From Amycolatopsis sp. MtRt-6 (GTDB lineage Bacteria; Actinomycetota; Actinomycetes; Mycobacteriales; Pseudonocardiaceae), in contig NZ_JADWPD010000032.1 in the NCBI RefSeq assembly GCF_017308975.1, positions 1 through 64,000 on the forward strand: DNA of 64,000 nt. The letters run 5' to 3'. The notes under the pieces are model-generated. The model was not told the origin of the DNA. It did not search any database and saw only the letters and a list, made by a program, of their open reading frames with translations. A program made the translations under genes and the position numbers. Positions within the stretch are counted from its first letter, which is position 1; each line of letters starts with the position of its first letter. Below are positions 25,032 to 33,631 of the stretch, in pieces.

Positions 25032-27472
25032 GCGGGTGCCCCCTTCTTGTCGGTGTTCCTCCTGACGAAATGCCGGATCCCGAAGCCGAACACGGCGGCC
25101 AGCAGGCAGCCGAGCCCGGCCAGCCCGGGCACGAGCCACCCCGGCCACCCGGCGACCTCCGGGACCGCGGCGCGGACCGGCAGTTCGCCGGCCGTGCTCG
25201 CCCGCGGAGCCGGGACCACGGGCGCATCGGCCGCGCCGAGCCAGGACCGGCCGGCGACGCCCGGCGCGGCGGCCAGGCTCGCCGGGAAATCACTGCTCTC
25301 CCCGCCCGGTTTCGAGACACCGCCGTCGGCGAGCAGAAGGCCTCCCAGCGTCTGCGCGGCGGCACTCGCGTCCCGGCCCGCGGCCTGCCGTCCGCCCGCC
25401 ACGGTCGCGCTGAGCGCGACGTCGACCGGGCCGTTCTCCTTGCCGCCGGTCCTGATCACCCCGCCGGGCCCCAGCGCCCCGTCGAGCGCCGCGACCGCCC
25501 GGTCGAGCGAACGGGCCCGAGCGCCGGACATGCCGTCGCCCCGGTGGTTCGCCGGCGCGCTGCCGAGCGCCGTCACCGCCAGTGCGGTCGCCGCGAGGTC
25601 GCCGGTCTCGCACTTCCCGGCGGTCAGCTCCTCCGGGAACGTGCCGTCGGCACACTGGCTCGCCAGCAGCCGGTTCACCACCGGCTCGGCGGCGCGCCGG
25701 TCGGTCATGATCGTGGCGATCGTCGCCCACGCGTGCCGCCGGACGGAACCGTCGTTGTCGGCGAACGCACCGGTATCGGCAAACCGGCCGTCGTCCTTGC
25801 GCAACTGCGCCAGATCCGCCCGCAGCCGGCTGCCGTCCGCACCCGCGAACGCTGCGACGACGGCCAGTTTCGCCAGCGGCTCGGCATAGTTCGCGGGTCC
25901 GGTCTCGTAGGGCGCACCGTGGGCGTAGGCCTCGATCGAGCCGGGCTCCAGGAGGAAACGCGTCGCCCGACCGACGGCTTCCGGCTGTTGTCCGAGGGTG
26001 CGCAGGGCGAGCACGAGATCGGCCGTGGCGTCGTAGTCGACGTACGTCCGGCTGTCCTGCGTGATCTCGACGTGGTCGCCGCCGACCAGGCTTCGCGCCA
26101 GGTACGCACCGAGCCGTCCGGCGGGGGTGCCGGGGGAAGGCGGCGACCCGGCGTCCGCCGCCACGGCTGCGGTGACCGGCGATTCCCGCGGCGGTGTCTT
26201 CGTTCCGGGATACCTGCCCGCCCCAGACGTCCCGGCCGGTGCGCCGGCACCCGCGGCGGGTGGCTCATCCGGTGGCGGCGGGAGCAGGTGCTTGCCGTGG
26301 ACGAGGTCGCGGAAGCCGATCTGCGACAACCCGAGCGCCGCCTGCGCACTGGCCCGGATCCACGGATCCGCCGCGGTGATCCCGGTCCTCCGAGCGTCCA
26401 CATAGGACTGCGGGGTGTACGCGATCGCGCCGGTCTGGCCGGCCAGACGGTTGCCGGAGTCGGCCGTGGTCACCTGAGCCGCCTTGAGGTAGGCGGTTCC
26501 CTTGCGCACCTGCGCGTCCGCTCCCCCGGCGTCGGCAAGTGCCTGCACGATGAGCCCGGAGCTGTTGGTGTTGGGGGCCTCGGTCCCGACTCCGCCGCCC
26601 CAGCCGCCACCGGGGTCCTGGTTCGCCGCCAGCCAGGCCACCGCGCGGCCGATGGCGCCGTCGAGCCCGGCCGCGCCGGCGGAGCGAGCGGCGAGCAGCG
26701 CCGACAGGCCGATACCGGTGGTGTCCCCATCGGGCGCCGATTGGGCGAAAGGTTTGCCCTCGTTGCACGAGGACAGCTTGTACCCGTTGGGTGTGACGTG
26801 GTCCCCGGTCTCCGAGGTCGGGATGTAGCCGAAGTTCACCCGGAAGTAGCCCTCGGTGCACTGCTGGCTCACCAGGCGGTCGATCGCGAGCCGGTCGTTC
26901 CGCGCCACCCCGGCCAGCCCGAGGACGCCGAGCGCCTGGCCGAAGACGTTGGAGTCGTTGCTCACGGCACCCGCGAGCTCGGGGTTCTTCGCATAGTCAC
27001 TCACCCGGCCCCGGTCCGGACCCGAGCGCATGATCGCCGCTTCGGTCTCGGCGACCATGTCGTAGCCACCGAACTTCCGCGGGTCCCGGCCGGCCGCTTC
27101 CGCGGCGACGAGCACTTTCGCCGCGGCACCACCGACGATGACCGCGTCATACCCCTGGCCGGGCAGCAGACCCTCCCAGGTGAAGTACTCCTTGGCGTGC
27201 TTGCCGAGGTAATCGGCGATCGGTTCCGCGAGCTCGCCGTCACCGCTTGCCTGCAGGGCGAACAGCACATCGATCATCAGCGCGTGGTCGGGCAAACTGC
27301 CCCCATCGGGGTTCGGCAGGACGCCGTCGCGCCCGAGCCGGCCGGCGAGCCACTGTGAAACGGATTTGGCGGCAGGCCAGTCCGGTACCGCGGATGCCGC
27401 GGGGGCCACGGCAAGGCAAAGGGCCGCCGCGGCCACGATCGTGGCCGTGCCGGAAACCAACCGAACCCCCAT
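25028..27472 (-). CDS. Secreted, anchored double prenyltransferase/squalene-cyclase repeat protein
   Basis: About 814 residues from ATG 27472, chosen because a clean signal peptide (VRLVSGTATIVAAAALCLAVA, AAASA-type site) begins there and GGGGGAC lies upstream. Two similar alpha/alpha-barrel halves (about 30-380 and 460-740), each starting with a SQWLAGRL or LGAYLARSL helix, are joined by a Pro/Gly linker. The C-terminal membrane helix (WLVPGLAGLGCLLAAVFGF) has a basic tail. Prenyltransferase-type catalytic motifs are not evident, and an exported enzyme of that class is unlikely. The fold is that of the large domain of transcobalamin, so extracellular vitamin capture is inferred. Confidence 0.85.
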   Translation of the reverse strand: MGVRLVSGTATIVAAAALCLAVAPAASAVPDWPAAKSVSQWLAGRLGRDGVLPNPDGGSLPDHALMIDVLFALQASGDGELAEPIADYLGKHAKEYFTWEGLLPGQGYDAVIVGGAAAKVLVAAEAAGRDPRKFGGYDMVAETEAAIMRSGPDRGRVSDYAKNPELAGAVSNDSNVFGQALGVLGLAGVARNDRLAIDRLVSQQCTEGYFRVNFGYIPTSETGDHVTPNGYKLSSCNEGKPFAQSAPDGDTTGIGLSALLAARSAGAAGLDGAIGRAVAWLAANQDPGGGWGGGVGTEAPNTNSSGLIVQALADAGGADAQVRKGTAYLKAAQVTTADSGNRLAGQTGAIAYTPQSYVDARRTGITAADPWIRASAQAALGLSQIGFRDLVHGKHLLPPPPDEPPAAGAGAPAGTSGAGRYPGTKTPPRESPVTAAVAADAGSPPSPGTPAGRLGAYLARSLVGGDHVEITQDSRTYVDYDATADLVLALRTLGQQPEAVGRATRFLLEPGSIEAYAHGAPYETGPANYAEPLAKLAVVAAFAGADGSRLRADLAQLRKDDGRFADTGAFADNDGSVRRHAWATIATIMTDRRAAEPVVNRLLASQCADGTFPEELTAGKCETGDLAATALAVTALGSAPANHRGDGMSGARARSLDRAVAALDGALGPGGVIRTGGKENGPVDVALSATVAGGRQAAGRDASAAAQTLGGLLLADGGVSKPGGESSDFPASLAAAPGVAGRSWLGAADAPVVPAPRASTAGELPVRAAVPEVAGWPGWLVPGLAGLGCLLAAVFGFGIRHFVRRNTDKKGAPA

Positions 27473-27543
27473 GCCCGACCTGTCCCCCGTTGCCGACCCG
27501 AAAACCTGCCGACCCGAAACCCGCACAGTAAAAGGACTGTACA

Positions 27544-27576
27544 CCCCGCAGGACCGGGATCCCCAGCCCTGCGGGG
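27544..27576. terminator. Hairpin between the RiPP/MATE operon and the ECF operon
   Basis: Inverted repeat CCCCGCAGG (27544-27552) with CCTGCGGGG (27568-27576), 9 bp around a 15-base loop, just past the 27584 stop codon. A shorter repeat, ACAGT (27525-27529) with ACTGT (27536-27540), follows in the direction of transcription and could be an operator for the downstream gene. Confidence 0.65.
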
Positions 27577-27583
27577 CACTTCA

Positions 27584-28621
27584 CTACGGACAGACCAACT
27601 CCGGCGCCGACGGCTTCGATCCCGCAGCCGTCAGTTTGGCCAAGCTCGGGGCGCCGAGCCCGAGCACGCCTTGTGCGGTCGCTCGCACGACGTTGTTCGG
27701 ATTGACCCCGCTCGCGTCGAAGGCGATGGCGCCGCGGTCCGCGGGTGCGCCTTCGCAGCCGACCTGCAGGCTGACCACGAATGCCTTTGCCTTCTGGGCG
27801 GCGTGGATCCGCCCACCGGCGCGGAACGCCTGCCCGGCCACGCCGGTGGTGTTGGCGTTCGGCGCGCTCCCCGGGTCACCGTGAGCCGTCGACAGCCCCC
27901 CGTTCGCCTGCTGCTTGCCGACAAGCCAGGTCAGCGCCCGCTGCGCCACGGCCGGACGCCCGGCGGCGAGCATCGCCTGGATCACGACGGCGGTGGCATC
28001 GGTGTCTCCGACACACGGTCCGGCATCGAAACTCGGCGGGAAGCTGCCGTCAGGGCACTGGGTTCCCGCTTCGAAGTCGACCGCCGCGGCCGGCGCCCCG
28101 CCCGGCGTACGAGCCAGCGTGATGATCGCCAGGGCCTGGCTGAAGGAGTTGCTGAAATCGCCGAAGGCGGAGTGATCGGAGAAGCGGCCGGACGGCGTGA
28201 GCAGGGCACGCAATCGCGCAAGCAGGTCGACGCCCCCGAAGGCGGCCGGGTCGAGCCCGCGGACCTGTGCGGCGAGCGAAGCTTTGGCCGTGGCGCCGGC
28301 GTAGGACTCGGCTGTGCCGTCGCCGGCGTAACCGGACAGGACATCCGGTCGTGCCAGCCAGGCGATGGCGTTGCCGCCCGCGGTGTCCGCGACCTTGGCT
28401 GCGGCGAAGGCGAAGATGCCGTCGATGGTCAGCCCCGCGTCGGGAAACTTCTGGCCATCGAATTCGACCTCGAAATGGTTGCCGTCGACCAGCTGACGCG
28501 CCAGCCAGCCCGCCGCGGCTTCCGCGCGTCCGGTCGTGCCGGAGGTGGCCGAAGCCGCCGGCGCGAAAAGGGCGGTGACCGACACGCACAGTACCGTCAG
28601 TACGATCTGTCTCAGTTTCAT
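27584..28621 (-). CDS. Secreted prenyltransferase-repeat (transcobalamin-like) protein
   Basis: 345 residues. Signal peptide MKLRQIVLTVLCVSVTALF ending near ASA, then one alpha/alpha-repeat domain related to each half of the 25028-27472 protein (WLARQLVDGNHFEVEFDG, GLTIDGIFAFAAAKVAD, SFSQALAIITLART, GTQCPDGSFPPSF). There is no C-terminal anchor, so it should be released. ATG 28621 overlaps the MATE stop (ATGA) and has GGAAAGG upstream. It therefore belongs to the RiPP/exporter operon, although its closest relative is in the ECF operon. Confidence 0.82.
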   Translation of the reverse strand: MKLRQIVLTVLCVSVTALFAPAASATSGTTGRAEAAAGWLARQLVDGNHFEVEFDGQKFPDAGLTIDGIFAFAAAKVADTAGGNAIAWLARPDVLSGYAGDGTAESYAGATAKASLAAQVRGLDPAAFGGVDLLARLRALLTPSGRFSDHSAFGDFSNSFSQALAIITLARTPGGAPAAAVDFEAGTQCPDGSFPPSFDAGPCVGDTDATAVVIQAMLAAGRPAVAQRALTWLVGKQQANGGLSTAHGDPGSAPNANTTGVAGQAFRAGGRIHAAQKAKAFVVSLQVGCEGAPADRGAIAFDASGVNPNNVVRATAQGVLGLGAPSLAKLTAAGSKPSAPELVCP

Positions 28622-29973
28622 TCCGTGCCTTTCCCAGAAGGACTGGACTCGTGTTCGTCCAGAGAACGGTGCGGCAGGCCACCGGCGACCCGCCGCCGGG
28701 CCGCGATCAGGCCGACCACGAGGAACGCCGCCCAGAAGACATGGTGCGCGACGTAGACGCCGGACAGCCCGAGCCCGAGCCACCGGCAGAGCAGCCAGCC
28801 GACCGGCAGGAACACCGCGTACTCGCCGATCAAGCTGGCCCGCAAGGGGGTCCGGGTGTCACCGTGGGCCCGCAGCACCGCGTTGGTCGTCGCCGTCGCC
28901 GCCATCCACAGCACCTGGGCCCAATAGATCCAGACAATCGGCCCGGCCGCCGCGGCCACCTGCGGGTCCTCTACGACCACGCGCAGCATCGCCGGGGTCA
29001 CCGGTGGCAGGGAGACCACGCAGCACACGGCGATCACCGCCGCGGCGGCGGCAAGTGTCCGTACCACGCGGTCGTGTCCCTCCCGGTCGCCGGCGCCGAC
29101 GCGGACGGCGAGCAGCGTGGTCCCCGCAGTGGCGAGGCTGTAGATCAGCGTCCACACCGGCCGCTCGACGACATCGAGCGCGCGGACGGTCGCCAGCACC
29201 ACCGTCCCGCTCGGTGCCAGCAGCACGGTGACCACGACCGACGAACCCACTCCGGTCGCCCCGAGCAACGCACCCGGCCAGCCGAGGGCCCAGGCCTCGT
29301 GCCGGAAGTCCGGCCGCCGCAGCATCTCCCGCACGGCGGGTACGGCAATACCCTCGCGCTTCAACGACCGCAACCACGCCAACGCGACAACGGCCGGCGC
29401 AACCGAGCCCGCGAGTGTTCCCACGGCGACGCCGAGAGTGCCCCCGCCGAAAGTGAAGAGCAGCGACGTCCCGCCGATGTCGATCGCCGCGGAACAGAGG
29501 GTGCCGACCAGCACCACCCGCGACCTGCCGACTCCGGTCGCGAAGCCGCCCAGCACGACGCCGACGGCGAACAGCGGCAGGCCTCCGGCCAGGATCCGCA
29601 GGTAGGCCGCCGCGGTCGTCACGTCGACCGCCGAGCCCGCGATCAGGTGGATCAGGGGTTCGGCGAGCAGCATGAGCACGATCACCAGGGGGACGCTGCC
29701 CCAGAAGGCGAGGGACGCGGTGTGTTCCGCGCTGCGGGCCGCCTCGACGGGGGCACCCGCGCCCCGGTGCCGCGCGGTGAGCACCTGCGCGGGCAAGGCG
29801 AAGCCGTTCAGCAGGGCCGTTGCCACCGCGTAGACGCCGACGGCCGTGGCGCCGGCAGCCACGGCGCCGGCGCCGATCCGGCCGAGGAACACGGTGTCGT
29901 TGCCCGAGATGACGACGGTCACCAAGCCACTGAGCGTCAACGGCCAAGCAAGCCGGAGCAGCGCCTTGATCAC
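28618..29973 (-). CDS. MATE-family efflux transporter
   Basis: 451 residues with about twelve membrane helices in two homologous halves (LAWPLTLSGLVTVVISGNDTV opening the first; ALGWPGALLGATGVGSS opening the second), the layout of NorM/DinF-type Na+- or H+-coupled multidrug exporters. GTG 29973 has GGGGGAAC upstream and overlaps the peptidase stop (GTGA). Coupled to the peptidase and RiPP genes upstream, it is the probable exporter of the RiPP product. Confidence 0.9.
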   Translation of the reverse strand: MIKALLRLAWPLTLSGLVTVVISGNDTVFLGRIGAGAVAAGATAVGVYAVATALLNGFALPAQVLTARHRGAGAPVEAARSAEHTASLAFWGSVPLVIVLMLLAEPLIHLIAGSAVDVTTAAAYLRILAGGLPLFAVGVVLGGFATGVGRSRVVLVGTLCSAAIDIGGTSLLFTFGGGTLGVAVGTLAGSVAPAVVALAWLRSLKREGIAVPAVREMLRRPDFRHEAWALGWPGALLGATGVGSSVVVTVLLAPSGTVVLATVRALDVVERPVWTLIYSLATAGTTLLAVRVGAGDREGHDRVVRTLAAAAAVIAVCCVVSLPPVTPAMLRVVVEDPQVAAAAGPIVWIYWAQVLWMAATATTNAVLRAHGDTRTPLRASLIGEYAVFLPVGWLLCRWLGLGLSGVYVAHHVFWAAFLVVGLIAARRRVAGGLPHRSLDEHESSPSGKGTE

Positions 29974-32543
29974 CGTTCCCCCATTCGTGCGTCGCCATCC
30001 GCGTCTTGAGCGCGGAGAGCGACCAGTGTTTCCTCCCTGCCCGCCTTCACAATGCCACGAGCTGCGGCCGGGAGAGTACCTCTCAGCGCCCGATCGGCGG
30101 AGGCAAGCACCTCCGGGCTCGCCCGGCAGGCCGGGTACAGCGCTTCGGTCAGGGTCAGCCGTTCCTCTTCGGTCCGGGGTTCCGCCCACAGGCGCCGGAT
30201 CGCGTCGACCCACGCGCCTTCGGCGTAGGCCGCCAGTACTTCTTCCTGTCCCGGTCGCCAGAACCCCGTGAGAATCGCGTCCCGCGTGGCCAGTGACAGC
30301 GACCGCCCGTCGCGGACGCCGTCGAGCGCGGCGGCGAAGGCCTCCGCTTTGGCCGCCGGCTCCGGACGGCCGGCCCAGGCCAGCCACGCCCGCCGATCAG
30401 CGGGATCCCCGTCGCGTTCGGCGGCGATGACGTCTTCGCCGATGACGCCCGATGCCGCCAGCCGGATGACGACGTGCCACCGCAGCCCGCGGTCGACGGT
30501 CAGGCCGTCGACCGTCACCTCGCCCGACAGGAGTCCCCGGGCGAACGCCGGGTCCGGATCGTGCGTGATCACGTACCGGCACCAGATCTTCTGGTGGGTA
30601 CTGCCGGGTCCGGCGCCCGCCAGGGCGGCGCGCGCGGCCTCGGCCAGGGACCGGTGCACACCGGGCACCCGGCCGGCCGCGCAGAAGTGGTGGACCGCGT
30701 AGGTGGTCTGCCGCAGAATTCCCCGGAGCACGGCCGGCTCGCGCTCGGCCACCGCGTGCCGGATCACCACCTCGACCCAGTCGCGGGTGGGCAGCGACGC
30801 GCTGCGCGTCATGTCCCACAACGCATTCCAGCACAGCACGCGGGGCAGGGTGTCCGGGATATCGCTCAGCCGCCCGATGAGCGTCTCCAGGGAGATGGCG
30901 TCGAACGACGTTCGCGCGTAAGCCAGGTCGTCGTCGTTGAGCAGCACCAGATCCGCCGCGGGCGCCCCGACGAGCGCCGGGACCGCCGTGCACTCGTCAT
31001 CGACGTCCACTTCGGACAGTTCAGTACGCGTGAGGGCCCCGGCCTCGTCGCGGTAAAGCCCGATCGCCACTCGGTGCCCACGCGGTGCCGATCCGGGCTC
31101 GGCGGGCAGCTGGCGGATCCCGAAGAAGCGGTAGCGTCCGTCGTCGCCCACCACCGTCTCGGCTCGCAGCGTCGGCACGCCGGTGGTCCGGAGCCAGTGC
31201 CGGACCCAGTCGTCCACCACCCGCCCGGAAGCGTGGTCCAATGCGGCGAAGAAATCGGTGCGATCGGCGACTCCGAAGGCGTTGACGCGAATGAACTCCC
31301 TTACCGCGGCCTGGAACCCGGCCTGGCCGACCCAGTGCTCGAGCTGCCTGAGCAGCGCCGCCCCCTTGCCGTAGACGACGCTGTCGAACCGGCTCAGCAG
31401 ACCGTCCGTCGTGGCCACCTCGGCCAGCACGGGACGCGCCGCCTGCCCCTGGTCGTCCTCGTACGCCCGGGCCTTCCGGCGGAGGGAGAACTCGACCCAC
31501 GCCCGCTCACCGAACCGGGTGGCCTCGGCGACGCCCCGCGACGCCAGGTAGGTGGCGAAGGATTCGTTCAACCACAGGTCATCCCACCACCGCATGGTCA
31601 CGAGGTTCCCGAACCACATGTGGACCATCTCGTGGAACACCACGGTGGCCCGCGTGAGGTGCCGTGCTTCGCCGGGCGGCGAAGGGAACACGAACCGCTC
31701 GTCGAGCAGCACGCAGGCCGCGTTCTCCATGCCGCCCATCGGGAACTCGGGGACGAACACCTGGTCGTAGGAGGCAAACGGGTAGGGATGGCCGAAGAAT
31801 CCGGTGCAGAAGTCGAGGCCTTCCTTCGTCAGGCGGAAGATCTCGGCGGCGTCCAGGTGCGGTGCCAGGGAGCGTCGGCAGTAGAGGTTGAGCGGCAAGC
31901 CGTGGTGAGTGTCGCGCACATGATGGAAGGGACCCGCCGCGACCGCGCCGACGTACGTGGGGATCCGGGGCACCGACGTGAACCGCCAGCTCGGCCCGGT
32001 ACTCTCGGCCGAGCCGTTGCTCACCACGAGCCAGTCTTCCGGAGCGAGCACACGGAAACCGATGCGGGCCTTCAGATCGGGCTGGTCGAAGCACGGGTAG
32101 ATGCGGTGCGCTTCGAACGGCTGGCATTGCGTGTAAACGCAGGTCTCGCCGTCGGCCGGGTCCTGGAATCGGTGCAATCCGAGACCGGTGCGGGAGTATC
32201 CGCTCCGCGCGTGCACGACGAGTTCGTTGCCGGGCTGCAAGTCCGGCAAGCGGATCCGGTGCTCCGAAGCGGCGATCGGGCGGCCGTTGAAGCTGGCGTG
32301 CTCGACTTCGTCCGCCGCGAAGTCGATGAACGTGGCGGTGCCTGCCACGGCACCGAACCGCACCGTCGTCCGGGTGGCGAACTCCGTCGGCGCGCGCAGG
32401 TCGAGCTCGACCTCGTACACCGGGTCGTGGACGATCGCCGATCGCGCAGCGGCTTCCGCACGCGTCAACGCGGGCGCGCGGTGGTGGGACCGGACGGTGC
32501 CGGGCCCACCACCTCCCGCGAGCGGGGAGCCGCTTCCGCTCAC
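29970..32543 (-). CDS. M1-family zinc aminopeptidase
   Basis: 857 residues, about full length for aminopeptidase N. The exopeptidase motif GGMENA is followed by the zinc site HEMVHMWFGN with the third ligand in WLNESFA 18 residues on, so the catalytic centre looks intact. No signal peptide: it is cytosolic. It could be a housekeeping PepN, but its position between the LLM enzyme and the exporter suggests trimming of the RiPP leader, as M1 peptidases do in some actinobacterial lanthipeptide pathways. GTG 32543 is the longest plausible start; its ribosome site is weak and a start up to 30 residues later is possible. Confidence 0.92.
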   Translation of the reverse strand: MSGSGSPLAGGGGPGTVRSHHRAPALTRAEAAARSAIVHDPVYEVELDLRAPTEFATRTTVRFGAVAGTATFIDFAADEVEHASFNGRPIAASEHRIRLPDLQPGNELVVHARSGYSRTGLGLHRFQDPADGETCVYTQCQPFEAHRIYPCFDQPDLKARIGFRVLAPEDWLVVSNGSAESTGPSWRFTSVPRIPTYVGAVAAGPFHHVRDTHHGLPLNLYCRRSLAPHLDAAEIFRLTKEGLDFCTGFFGHPYPFASYDQVFVPEFPMGGMENAACVLLDERFVFPSPPGEARHLTRATVVFHEMVHMWFGNLVTMRWWDDLWLNESFATYLASRGVAEATRFGERAWVEFSLRRKARAYEDDQGQAARPVLAEVATTDGLLSRFDSVVYGKGAALLRQLEHWVGQAGFQAAVREFIRVNAFGVADRTDFFAALDHASGRVVDDWVRHWLRTTGVPTLRAETVVGDDGRYRFFGIRQLPAEPGSAPRGHRVAIGLYRDEAGALTRTELSEVDVDDECTAVPALVGAPAADLVLLNDDDLAYARTSFDAISLETLIGRLSDIPDTLPRVLCWNALWDMTRSASLPTRDWVEVVIRHAVAEREPAVLRGILRQTTYAVHHFCAAGRVPGVHRSLAEAARAALAGAGPGSTHQKIWCRYVITHDPDPAFARGLLSGEVTVDGLTVDRGLRWHVVIRLAASGVIGEDVIAAERDGDPADRRAWLAWAGRPEPAAKAEAFAAALDGVRDGRSLSLATRDAILTGFWRPGQEEVLAAYAEGAWVDAIRRLWAEPRTEEERLTLTEALYPACRASPEVLASADRALRGTLPAAARGIVKAGREETLVALRAQDADGDARMGER

Positions 32544-32568
32544 GATGGGGACACCTGCTCGGCCCGGC

Positions 32569-33597
32569 TCACCGCAGGGCTTGCGCAGCGGCTTCGATCA
32601 CCTCGACGTCGCGGGTCAGCAGGACGAGCGTGCCGACCCGCGACTCCTTCCAGGCGGCGAGCCGGTCGACGATCCGCGGCAGCGGGCCGATCAGGGCGTA
32701 GGCGTCGACCAGGGCGTCCGGGACGGCGGCCGCCGCCTCCCGCCGCTTTCCGGCGACGAACAGTTCACGGATCTTCTGCGCCTCCGACTCGAACCCCATT
32801 TCGCAGGCCTGGTCGAAGTGCACGTTCGTGACGCCGGCTCCCTTCGGGCCGAGGTAGGACGCCAGGACCTGCCGCACTTCGCCCCGGGCAGCGTCGAGGT
32901 CGTCGTCGAGCAGGACGTCGACGATCCTCGCGATCTCCACGTCCGAGGCCGGCCGCCCGGCGCGGCGGATACCTTCGTCGAGTGGCCGGAGCACGACGTC
33001 TTCGTGTTCCGGCGTGTACAGGCCGCCGGCCAGCCAGCCGTCGGCAATCTCCCCGGTGAGGGAGACCGTCCGCGGTCCGGTCGTCCCGAGGTAGATCGGG
33101 ATGTGCGGCCGCGGCGGCGGGTAGAGCAGCTTGATGCCCTTGGGTTCGCTTCGCGCGTCCGGGCCGCGATAGGGGATCTGGTAGTGGCGGCCGTCGAATT
33201 CGAGCGGGGCTTCCCGGGCAATGGCCTCGCGGACGATCGTCACGTACTCGCGGAGCACCTCGACCGGGCTGCCGAACGGCCGGCCGTGCCACCGTTCGAC
33301 CAGCCACGGCTGCGACAGACCGAGGCCCAGCAGCGTGCGGCCGTCCGACAGGGCGTCGAGCGCGGTGGCGGTCTGTGCCGTGAGCGTCGGAGTGCGCGGG
33401 GCGATCTGCAGGATGCCGGTGCCGAGCTTGATCCGCTCGGTCTTGGCGGCCAGGTAGCCCAGCACCGTGACGCCGTCGGTGCCGAACTCTTCGAGGCTCC
33501 AGACCGACTCGTAACCCGAGTCCTCGGCGGCGCGCACCGCGGGCAGCACCTCGTTCATCGGCTCGCCGGTGTATCCCAGCGCCAAACCCAGTCGCAT
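32569..33597 (-). CDS. LLM-class flavin/F420-dependent oxidoreductase
   Basis: 342-residue TIM-barrel enzyme of the luciferase-like family (MRLGLALGYTG, YESVWSLEEFGTDG, KLGTGILQIAPRTP, GLSQPWLVERW, GEIADGWL). Members use F420 or FMN for hydride transfer. GAGGAG sits 8 bases before ATG 33597. In a cyclodehydratase locus it could oxidise azolines to azoles in place of the usual FMN dehydrogenase, or make another redox change on the peptide. Cofactor choice cannot be decided by eye. Confidence 0.9.
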   Translation of the reverse strand: MRLGLALGYTGEPMNEVLPAVRAAEDSGYESVWSLEEFGTDGVTVLGYLAAKTERIKLGTGILQIAPRTPTLTAQTATALDALSDGRTLLGLGLSQPWLVERWHGRPFGSPVEVLREYVTIVREAIAREAPLEFDGRHYQIPYRGPDARSEPKGIKLLYPPPRPHIPIYLGTTGPRTVSLTGEIADGWLAGGLYTPEHEDVVLRPLDEGIRRAGRPASDVEIARIVDVLLDDDLDAARGEVRQVLASYLGPKGAGVTNVHFDQACEMGFESEAQKIRELFVAGKRREAAAAVPDALVDAYALIGPLPRIVDRLAAWKESRVGTLVLLTRDVEVIEAAAQALR

Positions 33598-33631
33598 GCT
33601 CGGGACTCCTCTTTCTTTGCTCATCGGTGGT

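Noticed and set aside
25028..28621. Terpene cyclase or prenyltransferase activity for the repeat proteins
   Set aside because: Both are exported by signal peptide, one is membrane-anchored, and neither shows the Asp-rich catalytic motifs; the ECF setting argues for ligand binding.
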